A stretch of 64,000 nt of DNA. Source: Thermomonas sp. HDW16 (lineage in GTDB: Bacteria; Pseudomonadota; Gammaproteobacteria; Xanthomonadales; Xanthomonadaceae). Of this stretch, positions 52,109 through 59,672 are shown one piece after another (within the stretch, counting starts at the first letter, position 1; each line of letters starts with the position of its first letter). The notes below the pieces were generated by a model. It had not been told where the DNA came from. It worked only from the letters and a program-made list of their open reading frames with translations, and searched no databases. The position numbers and the translations under genes are program-made. Location of the stretch: positions 620,001-684,000 of the forward strand of contig NZ_CP049872.1 of NCBI RefSeq assembly GCF_011302915.1, given 5' to 3'.

Positions 52109-53600
52109 ATGAGCGTCAACAGTCAGGAGCGCACCGAGTCATACATTCTGGCCCGCCAGCAGAATCCTGCCTGGCAGTTGCTGGCCGGGCGCAGAGCGCC
52201 GCTCGTGCTGAGTTGTCTGCAGGCGCTATTCGAGGAAAGTCAGGACGGCGTCGATTATGACGATGCTCAACAAGCGCTAGCCGATTTATTGGCCGGGCAT
52301 GCCGGACTGAGCGAGTTTGAAATTAACGGCGACACTTCCACGCTGGCGCGCAAGGAACTGCGCACCTGGATCCGACGTGCTCTGGTAGTCGAACGCGAGG
52401 GGCGGTTGTACGCTACCGATGCGTTGGAAACCGCACTGCGATTCGTGAAGGCGTTGGGCAGCCGCATCATGACCTCCACAGCCTCGCGACTGGCGGTCGT
52501 TCAACGCGAAATTGAACGCTTAGAAGCGCGATTGAATCCCGACCCGCAGAGCCGGGCTGAACACTTGCGCCGGCAGATCGTCGGTCTGCAGCGGGAATTG
52601 GAAGAAGCCGAAGCCGGCCGGATCGAGGTCGCTGACATCAAGGAAGCGGCCGAGGGGATTCGCGAGCTCTATGCACTGGCGACTAGCCTGCGCGCAGATT
52701 TTCGCCGGGTAGAGGATTCCTGGCGCGACGCTGACCTGCACCTACGTCACGCCATCGTCAATGAGGGCCACCACCGCGGTGCGGTCGTCGACACCCTGCT
52801 TGATGGCCACGACACATTGCTCGAAACCGTCGAGGGTCGGGTATTCCAAGCATTCCATCAGCAGTTGCAACACGAAGTTGAGCTGGAGGCAATGAAGCGC
52901 CGGTTGCGCATCATTCTGCAGCACTCACAAGCCAGCGTCGCGTTGACCATGTCACAACAGACCGATCTGCGATGGTTGGTGATGCGCTTGGTCAAGGAGT
53001 CGGCTTCGGTCATTCGTGCACGCTCGCGCAGCGAACGCGATGTCCGCAGTTTTCTTCGTACAGGTCTGGCAGCTGAACATCATCGAGTCGGTCAACTGCT
53101 TAACGAGGTCTTTCGCCATGCCCAGGCTGTGGACTGGAGTATTACTTCGATACGCCGACAGCCGACACCTGCCGCCTCTGGCCGTCGCTTGTGGCGGCCT
53201 GCCCTTGGTAGAACGGCTGCGCTTCAAATCTCTGGACCAGCAGGCACTACGCGATCTGGATCTGCAGCGCATGGCCGGCGACATCGACCAGATCGACGAG
53301 GAGTTCTGGTCTTCGCTGGATAGCCTCGACCGAGAAGCGTTGGTGCGCGATACCGTGGAAACGATACACAGCAGCAACCAGCCACTGAGTCTAGCCGGCT
53401 TAGCGCAGCGGCTGCCTCCAACGCACGACCTGGAGTCCCTCGCCGTATGGCTTGGCTTAGCGCGGGAAGCGGACTGCACCATCGGCGAAGAGCGCGAAAC
53501 TCTGGATCTCACCACCCGAGACGATCAGAACCTACGCTTCCATGTGCCGTTGCTCGTGCTCGACCCGGCGATGTTCGAGAACTTCGAATGGGAACCCTGA
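52109..53600 (+). pseudogene. jetA: Wadjet JetA (MukF-like, DUF3375), frameshifted
   Basis: JetA is the kleisin-like subunit of the Wadjet plasmid-defence condensin. The first 355 residues (winged helix, then a coiled region with AEHHRVGQLLNEVFRHAQ) are in one frame. The last 145 (LPLVERLRFKSLDQQALRDL to MFENFEWEP) are in the next frame, and the two join as RRQPTP / PPLAVACGG when one base near 53171 is removed. The joined length, about 496, is normal for the family. As written the gene encodes a 404-residue protein without its C-terminal winged helix. It is followed after one base by jetB. It is either dead, a sequencing error, or made by ribosomal slippage. Confidence 0.85.
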
Positions 53601-53601
53601 C

Positions 53602-54411
53602 ATGACTGCCGGCACTGAAGATATCGACCCGACCGTGGCCAGCTCCGGCGGATGCGACACCGGCGATTCCGCCAATGGGAGCGCGAAGACATCCGAGCAG
53701 ACTCATGTGGTCACAGCGGTACGGGCCACGATCCTGGAGCTGATGAAGTACGGGCTCTTGGAGGAGGCCAGCAAGCCCAATCTCTACCGCAACGCGCTGT
53801 TGCATCAGGATGAAGTGGATCGGGTGCTGGGCTGGCTGGAGCTGGCACTGCGTATCGATGATATCCGCGGCTTGGCGTTCATTGTTGTGGCCGCAGCGCC
53901 CGACCGGGACGATGACGAATGGTCGCATCCACTGGTGCGCCGACTGCGCCTGACTCTGGAACAATCGCTGCTAGTCGCAATTCTGCGCCAGCAATTCGTC
54001 GCCCATGAGGTGGAATCCGGTGTCGGCGCAGGCGATGCCCGAGTCGCACTCGACGATCTTATTCCACACCTGCAGGCTTATCTGGGTGACCTGGGTAGCG
54101 ACGCCCAAGAAAGAAAACGTCTGTTGACGCTGCTTGAGCAGCTCAAAGGGCACGGCATCGTCTCGGACGTCGATCAGCAGGAGCGGGTGACGATACGCCC
54201 GATCATCGCTCACCTGGCCAATCCCGAAAACCTCACCAATCTGGTGCAAGCGCTGCGCGAGGCTACCGGCGATGGCGATATCAATCCGACAACGGTCGAG
54301 GGGCGGATGAATGAGGAATTTACCTGCGCTGGCTTCCGGCAGCTACGTACTCACGCATCTGGACCTCTACGACTGGGGTGCTTTCGGTGGTCGCCACAGC
54401 GCGCAGATTGA
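53602..54411 (+). CDS. jetB: Wadjet JetB (MukE-like, DUF4194)
   Basis: 269 residues. JetB binds JetA and the SMC-like JetC. The winged-helix core is at about 40-200 (ILELMKYGLLEEASKPNLYR, later LTLLEQLKGHGIVSDVDQQE). The ATG at 53602 lies one base after the jetA stop; a longer frame from 53542 runs inside jetA. The last 33 residues overlap jetC by 101 bases, an unusually long overlap, so the functional protein may end near LREATGDG. Confidence 0.85.
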   Translation: MTAGTEDIDPTVASSGGCDTGDSANGSAKTSEQTHVVTAVRATILELMKYGLLEEASKPNLYRNALLHQDEVDRVLGWLELALRIDDIRGLAFIVVAAAPDRDDDEWSHPLVRRLRLTLEQSLLVAILRQQFVAHEVESGVGAGDARVALDDLIPHLQAYLGDLGSDAQERKRLLTLLEQLKGHGIVSDVDQQERVTIRPIIAHLANPENLTNLVQALREATGDGDINPTTVEGRMNEEFTCAGFRQLRTHASGPLRLGCFRWSPQRAD

Positions 54412-57400
54412 TCTGGCCGGCACCGCGATCATCGGCCCTACCGGCAGCGGCAAAACTACGTTGGTTGACGCACTGATGACCTTGCTGGTCGCCAGTCCCC
54501 GCTACAACCTGGCCTCCACCGGGGGGCATGAAAGTGATCGCGACCTGGTGTCGTATGTCCGTGGCGTATCCGGCGCCGGCAACGACAGCGATACCAACGA
54601 ACACATTGCCCGCCCAGGCCCGGTCGTTACTGCGATCGCCGCGCGTTTCAGCGACGGCGAAGCAGTGCTGCGCATCGGCGGTTTGTTCTGGTTCGATGGC
54701 ACCAGTTCTGCAACGACCGACCTCAAACGCCGCTGGATATTCTGTCAGAGCGATACCCCAGCTTTGGACGAATGGCTGGAAGCCCACCGCGATGGCGGAG
54801 CAAGGGTATTGAAGGAACTCGAGCGCCATTCGCCTGGGTTGAAAATTTACGAAGACAAGAAGTCATTCCTCGCGCGCTTGCGCGACCACTTTGAAGTTTC
54901 CGCAAACGCCTTCGCCCTACTCAATCGCGCTGCTGGGCTAAAGCAGCTCAACAGCATCGACACAGTGTTCCGCGAACTGGTGCTGGACGATCACTCCGCT
55001 TTTGACAGCGCCCGCGCTGTCACCAATGAATTCGACACTCTGGCTGGTATCCGGCAGGAGCTTGAGACCGCTCGCAAACAGCGCGACACACTAGCGCCGA
55101 TTGAGAAGGGATGGTGCGAACACCAAGAAACGACCTCCAAGCTGGACGAACACAACCAGCTATTGGCTTTGCTTCCAACTTGGTTTGGCGAGCACGCCAT
55201 CGCACTGTGGGAAAGTCGGGCCGCTGCCGAAAAGGCCAAACGGATCGAACTACAACAGCAGGCCGACACATTATCCGGTGAACTGATGCTGGGTCAGGCC
55301 AAGGAACAGGCACTGCAGGTGATCTATCTGCAGGCAGGTGGACAGCGAATCGAAGATCTGCGCCGACACATCAGTACTCAGGAAGGGAAGCTTGAACGAC
55401 GTGAACGCCAGGCTGCGAGCTACCAAGCATGGGCAGCCGGCCTAGGTCTGGATCAGACGCTTACTCTTGCCTCGCTGCAATCCAACCAGGCAACGATCGA
55501 AAAGCGGCGAACCGAAGAAACCGGGCGCTGGAGTGAGCAAAAGCAGGCTGCATGGGAAATCGGTGCGAAACAGCAGGTTCTGCTCGTCGAACGTGACCGC
55601 CTGAAGCAGGAATTGCACGACGCTGAGCAGCGTCCTGGCTCGAATATTCCGGTCGAACAACAGCGTTTCCGCGGTCTGCTCGCAGAGCATCTTGGCGTAG
55701 GTGAAGATGCCGTACCCTTCGTTGCCGAGTTGGTCGAAGTCCAGTCGGAACAAGCGCATTGGCGCGGCGCCATTGAGCGCGCCATCGGTAGTGAGCGCCT
55801 TCGTCTGCTGGTTTCCCCGGAGTATTCCCCCGCCGCGCTGGACTGGATCAATGCGCGCGACAACCGCCTGCACGTTCGCCTGCGCGAGGCTTATGCGCCT
55901 GATGATCAGGTGAGATTTTTCGACGATGGATTCACCCGCAAACTCAATTTCAAGCCGCATGCCCATCGCCAGGCACTGAAGCGCTTGCTCACCGGAATCG
56001 ATCGGCATTGCGTGGGTGACATCCAGACGTTGCACCGAACACCGCATGCGATGACCGTACAGGGGCTGATGTCCGGTCGCAGTGGGTACTTCGACAAGCA
56101 AGATCAGAAGCCGCTCGAACGCGACTGGATGACCGGCTTCGACAATCGCGACCAGCTCGCGCGTCTCGCACAGGATCTCGCCGCAGCAACGAAACTGCAC
56201 GCGGAAAGAAAGGGCGAAATGCTTAAGGCCGAAGAGCTCGTGGAAGCCACAAGGCAAGGCTTATCGCTCCTGGATAGGATCAAAGATACGATTTTTGACG
56301 ACATTGATGTCCCCGGTGCGCAGGCAGAACTCGAGCAGTTGACGCAGCAACTGAAGGCGTTGACAGCGCCAGCATCAGATCTTGAGCAGGCAAGAATCGA
56401 ATGGGAGGCTGCCAAGAAGAACACAGAAGAATTGCGTGAGAAGCAGGTAAAACTGCAGACGCAGATCACGTTGATAGAACGAGCCATTGAGCAGGCGAAC
56501 GACGCCGCGGACCGCATCAGGAAGAGAATTGGCAGCGGATTGGATGACAACCAGAAAGCGCTGGCCACCCAACACTTGAAAATCCCGCAGATCGACGATC
56601 TGACCGGACTGGACGACTTGGAGCGCGATGAAAGCGGACGCTTCCAACAGCAAATCAAGCGCTTGTCCGACCGCCGAAACCACATTGAGCAGCAACTCAT
56701 TCGCGATATGGGCAAGGCGAAAGCAGCGGACACCGGTGCATTGTCCGAGGTCGGTACAGAATTACAGGACGTGCCGGCCTATCGCAAACGTCTGAACGTA
56801 CTGGACGAAGAAGCGCTTCCCGAAAAACTCAGCCGTTTCCTCACCTACCTAAACCAGTCTTCCGATCAAGGTGTGACCCAACTGCTCAGCGAGATCGACA
56901 GCGAAGTCTCCGTGATTGAGGAGCGCATAGCCGACCTCAACGCCACCTTGGAGCGGGTGGATTTCCAGCCCGGTCGCTACCTGCGCCTGGAACCACAGCG
57001 GGTCGAGCACGAGAGCCTGCGTACCCTGCGGCAGGCACGCGCCCATCTGCGTTCGGCCCAGCTCAAGGATGACCTGGGCGAAAGCCACTACCGCGCCTTG
57101 GCAGACTTGGTCGGCCTGCTGCGTGATGCCGTGGAACGGCGAAAGACCCTCGGTGCACTGGCACTGCTCGATCCCCGCTACCGGCTGCAGTTCGCTGTTC
57201 TGGTGATCGAACGCGGCAGCGGCAAGATCATCGAGAAGCGCACCAGCTCCCAGGGCGGCAGCGGCGGTGAGAAGGAGATCATCGCCAGCTACGTGCTTAC
57301 CGCCTCGCTCAGCTACGCCCTATGCCCACCAGGCAGCCAGCGGCCCTTATTCGGCACCATCGTGCTCGACGAGGCCTTCTCCAAGAGTTCTCAGGCAGTG

Positions 57401-57619
57401 GCCGGGCGCATCATCCGCGCCTTGGCGGAATTCGGCCTGCACCCACTCTTCGTCACACCAAACAAGGAACTGCGCTTGCTACGGGAACACACCCGTTCCG
57501 CCATCGTCGTCCACCGCAGAGGCGCGCAGGCGACCATGACCTCGCTGAGCTGGGAGGCGTTGGAAACGCATGCGCTCAGCCGCGCTCAGCGGCAGGAGCA
57601 TGATGTTGAAGTCGCCTGA
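54311..57619 (+). CDS. jetC: Wadjet JetC (SMC/MukB-like ATPase)
   Basis: 1102 residues. Walker A GPTGSGKT is at 42-49; a long double coiled coil at about 230-880 has a hinge-like middle (ERLRLLVSPEYSPAALDWIN); signature QGGSGGEKE and Walker B FGTIVLDEAFSKSS are near the C-terminus. This is the motor that reels in DNA and senses small circular plasmids. The start ATG at 54311 gives a normal N-terminus (LTHLDLYDWGAFGGRH). All ATPase motifs are intact. Confidence 0.94.
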   Translation: MRNLPALASGSYVLTHLDLYDWGAFGGRHSAQIDLAGTAIIGPTGSGKTTLVDALMTLLVASPRYNLASTGGHESDRDLVSYVRGVSGAGNDSDTNEHIARPGPVVTAIAARFSDGEAVLRIGGLFWFDGTSSATTDLKRRWIFCQSDTPALDEWLEAHRDGGARVLKELERHSPGLKIYEDKKSFLARLRDHFEVSANAFALLNRAAGLKQLNSIDTVFRELVLDDHSAFDSARAVTNEFDTLAGIRQELETARKQRDTLAPIEKGWCEHQETTSKLDEHNQLLALLPTWFGEHAIALWESRAAAEKAKRIELQQQADTLSGELMLGQAKEQALQVIYLQAGGQRIEDLRRHISTQEGKLERRERQAASYQAWAAGLGLDQTLTLASLQSNQATIEKRRTEETGRWSEQKQAAWEIGAKQQVLLVERDRLKQELHDAEQRPGSNIPVEQQRFRGLLAEHLGVGEDAVPFVAELVEVQSEQAHWRGAIERAIGSERLRLLVSPEYSPAALDWINARDNRLHVRLREAYAPDDQVRFFDDGFTRKLNFKPHAHRQALKRLLTGIDRHCVGDIQTLHRTPHAMTVQGLMSGRSGYFDKQDQKPLERDWMTGFDNRDQLARLAQDLAAATKLHAERKGEMLKAEELVEATRQGLSLLDRIKDTIFDDIDVPGAQAELEQLTQQLKALTAPASDLEQARIEWEAAKKNTEELREKQVKLQTQITLIERAIEQANDAADRIRKRIGSGLDDNQKALATQHLKIPQIDDLTGLDDLERDESGRFQQQIKRLSDRRNHIEQQLIRDMGKAKAADTGALSEVGTELQDVPAYRKRLNVLDEEALPEKLSRFLTYLNQSSDQGVTQLLSEIDSEVSVIEERIADLNATLERVDFQPGRYLRLEPQRVEHESLRTLRQARAHLRSAQLKDDLGESHYRALADLVGLLRDAVERRKTLGALALLDPRYRLQFAVLVIERGSGKIIEKRTSSQGGSGGEKEIIASYVLTASLSYALCPPGSQRPLFGTIVLDEAFSKSSQAVAGRIIRALAEFGLHPLFVTPNKELRLLREHTRSAIVVHRRGAQATMTSLSWEALETHALSRAQRQEHDVEVA

Positions 57620-58805
57620 CGAACTCGCCACCATCCTGACCCGGCAATGGCAAAGTGCCGACAAGCGCGAAGACTATCTGCTCAATCCGCAGAGCTGGCC
57701 GATGGAAATCCCGATAGGTCGCCCGTCGCCTACGCTGTTCAAGCACCAAACAGCCAAAGTCCGCGAGCACATCGCACTTTGGCGGGCCGTGACCGTGGGC
57801 GATGTGCAATGGAAGGACACGGTCTTCCGCAGTGCCGCTGGGCCAGTGTCACTGCCACTGCATTGGCAGCTGTCCTCGCCAGATGAATGGGCACAGGCAT
57901 CGGGCGATGCCCAAGTGCAAATGGAACTACAACGACTTCGATACCTGCTCGATCGCGCCGACCCAAGCTTCCACACGCTTCTGATCCGGCAACGCGGGCT
58001 GTGGCGTGAGCGTAACGACGAAGAGGTTGTGCAAGCAACCGCGTTGACCCTTGAACTGGAGCCCGGTATCGCGGCCGGCCGTCCCCTGCGGGGTCTCGCC
58101 CTTGCCGGCATCGACAGCAAGTTCATCGAACGCAATCGCGGATTGGTGACCGCGCTGCTAGATATCCGCTTCGAGGGTCAGGCGTCTCAACTTGGTCTCA
58201 CCAGCTTTCTGGATGCCGCCGATGAGGGTGACCATTGGCTACTGGTCGTGCCTCTGGCAGCGGGGCAGCTGCCCTTCGCCCAGCAGCGTGTACGGGCCCG
58301 TGAGTTGATGCAGACACCGCTATTGGCCGGGCACATCCTGTTGATCGAAAACGATCGGTGCCTTCACCTGCTGCCATCGCTGCCCGACACCATCGCCGTC
58401 CTCGGTTCTGGCCTCGACCTCGCATGGTTGCGCGCGGATTGGTTGTGCCAGCGCCATTTGGGATATTGGGGTGATATGGATACTTGGGGCCTGCATATGC
58501 TTGCGCGTGCCCGCGGTCTGCAGCCCCACCTGCAGCCTTTGCTCATGGAGCGTGCCTTGTTCGATCTCCATGCGTCTGCGCTCGCGGTACCGGAGCCGGT
58601 CCGCGCCGGCTCGGAGCCCCCAGATGGACTGTCAGATCATGAGAAGGATTTCTACCGCCATCTGCTCGGTCTATCTAAGGGGAGGCTTGAGCAAGAATTC
58701 TTGCCCTTGGATACAGTTGCTTCTGTTCTGTTCGTCTGGCACGAACTCGGGAGCGAATTCAGCAAATCCAGTCGTGGAGACATAGCAGATTTGAATTTGG
58801 GATAG
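57600..58805 (+). CDS. jetD: Wadjet JetD (topo VI-like nuclease, DUF3322/DUF2220)
   Basis: 401 residues. JetD cleaves the closed circular DNA that JetABC has extruded. The N-terminal arm domain is followed by a Toprim-like domain with YWGDMDTWGLHMLARARG, which holds the acidic metal ligands. The ATG at 57600 has GCAGGAGC upstream and overlaps jetC by 20 bases. Its TAG stop lies inside the first TnsB-type site of the distal transposon end (58800-58819), so jetD is the last gene before the element border. Confidence 0.92.
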   Translation: MMLKSPDELATILTRQWQSADKREDYLLNPQSWPMEIPIGRPSPTLFKHQTAKVREHIALWRAVTVGDVQWKDTVFRSAAGPVSLPLHWQLSSPDEWAQASGDAQVQMELQRLRYLLDRADPSFHTLLIRQRGLWRERNDEEVVQATALTLELEPGIAAGRPLRGLALAGIDSKFIERNRGLVTALLDIRFEGQASQLGLTSFLDAADEGDHWLLVVPLAAGQLPFAQQRVRARELMQTPLLAGHILLIENDRCLHLLPSLPDTIAVLGSGLDLAWLRADWLCQRHLGYWGDMDTWGLHMLARARGLQPHLQPLLMERALFDLHASALAVPEPVRAGSEPPDGLSDHEKDFYRHLLGLSKGRLEQEFLPLDTVASVLFVWHELGSEFSKSSRGDIADLNLG

Positions 58806-58937
58806 AACTTTATTTCGCGTGCAGTTTTGGTGACAGGCGGATTCAGGATAGAACTTTAAGTTTTCACCCAGAGCAGTGCTGACGAAGAATCAGCTACTTG
58901 CGCTTGTTTCGGGATAGAGCTTTTTTACCCATATACA
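58800..58937 (-). repeat. distal end of element B with three spaced TnsB-type sites
   Basis: Inverse copies of the 20-base unit of the other end: 58800-58819 (GGATAGAACTTTATTTCGCG), 58846-58865 and 58912-58931, spaced 46 and 66 bases, then the terminus TGTATATGGG read from 58937. Wide spacing is typical of the Tn7 left end. Confidence 0.88.
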
Positions 58938-58942
58938 CACTT
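58938..58942. repeat. target site duplication of element B, right copy (CACTT)
   Basis: CACTT directly follows the terminus of element B. The matching left copy is 13274-13278 beside glmS, split off from element B by the later insertion of element A. Confidence 0.85.
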
Positions 58943-58958
58943 TTCCACCAATATCCGC

Positions 58959-59606
58959 TTGGCCGGCATCGCCGCATTGGCGTGCCTGGCGATCCTCGCC
59001 CTTTATCTGCCCGGACTGCATCCGCTGTTCTACGCGTGCAAGCCGCTGGCAACGTTGGCGATCCTCGTGCTGGCCGTGCGCCTGCCTGCAGACGAGTCGC
59101 GTTACCGCCGCGGCATCGTGATCGGCCTGTGCTTCGGCCTGCTGGGCGATGTGTTGTTGATGCTGCAAGGCGAGGCCGCGTTCATGGCGGGTCTCGGCGG
59201 TTTCCTGTTCGGTCATGTCGCATACCTGCATGCGTATCGACAGCGCGCAGCGTTGTTCGCAGCGGCGTGGCCGTTCGTTTCATATGCGGCGCTGGCCTGT
59301 GCCGTGCTCGCATGGCTGTGGTCGTACCTGCCGGCGGATTTGCGCGTGCCTGTGGTGGTCTACGTGGTGGTGCTGGGCGCGATGGCCGCGCAAGCCGCTG
59401 CAGTGTGGTGGCGCCGCCGCGATGCCGCGACCGCCTGTGCAGCCATCGGTGGTGCGTGTTTCCTCGTTTCCGATGCCATCCTCGCCATCGACCGTTTCGC
59501 CCTGCCGTTCACCGCCGCGCAGGCGCTGCTGCTCATGCTGTATTGGCTGGCGCAGGCGCTGATCGCCCTGTCGGTGCAGCCGTCGTCCGCGACAACGCAG
59601 CGCTGA
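58959..59606 (+). CDS. YhhN/lysoplasmalogenase family protein, 5' end cut off by element B
   Basis: Membrane protein with about eight hydrophobic helices, such as YRRGIVIGLCFGLLGDVLLM with the family's GLLGD motif. YhhN/TMEM86 proteins hydrolyse the vinyl ether of lysoplasmalogens or act on similar ether lipids. From the TTG at 58959 there are 215 residues, without a ribosome binding site. The open frame continues upstream to 58938 and, joined to the bases beside glmS, reads GTG CAC TTT TCC ACC AAT, which gives a 223-residue protein. The insertion therefore removed the probable start. Expression may be lost or driven from within the transposon end. Confidence 0.8.
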   Translation: MAGIAALACLAILALYLPGLHPLFYACKPLATLAILVLAVRLPADESRYRRGIVIGLCFGLLGDVLLMLQGEAAFMAGLGGFLFGHVAYLHAYRQRAALFAAAWPFVSYAALACAVLAWLWSYLPADLRVPVVVYVVVLGAMAAQAAAVWWRRRDAATACAAIGGACFLVSDAILAIDRFALPFTAAQALLLMLYWLAQALIALSVQPSSATTQR

Positions 59607-59623
59607 GCATCGCCCAATAAAAA

Positions 59624-59644
59624 GGCCCGGCATCCTGCCGGGCC
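59624..59644 (-). terminator. rho-independent terminator of btuB
   Basis: GGCCCGGCA / TGCCGGGCC with a three-base loop; on the minus strand it ends in TTTTTATT. It lies 29 bases after the btuB stop and may also stop the convergent yhhN transcript. Confidence 0.9.
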
Positions 59645-59672
59645 CTAGCATCCATGCGTTGTCGCTCCGTAC

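Larger units (their letters stand above)
30386..58937 (+). mobile_element. Tn7-like transposon B (28.6 kb, defence cargo)
   Basis: Termini TGTAAACAGG (30386) and TGTATATGGG (58937, minus strand) with a CACTT duplication at 58938-58942 and its left copy at 13274-13278, now separated from the element by A. Three tandem 20-bp sites mark the glmS-proximal end and three spaced sites the distal end, the layout of Tn7 R and L ends. tnsABCDE (38425-46486) lies in the middle, with about 8 kb of cargo before it and 12 kb after. Cargo: peptide export-like cluster, XRE/gp16-like regulators, metallo-beta-lactamase plus E2-E1-JAB, WYL regulator, Wadjet. Three genes carry single-base frameshifts. Confidence 0.9.

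Noticed and set aside
53016..53600. A separate small gene after jetA
   Set aside because: It reads as the C-terminal part of JetA in the next frame and has no ribosome binding site of its own.
13280..58937. CRISPR-associated transposon
   Set aside because: No Cas gene and no repeat-spacer array was seen in either element, and both have TnsD-type proteins and sit at glmS.
58898..59620. Rightward Arg-rich frame over yhhN
   Set aside because: Shadow in another frame of the YhhN protein, without hydrophobic helices.
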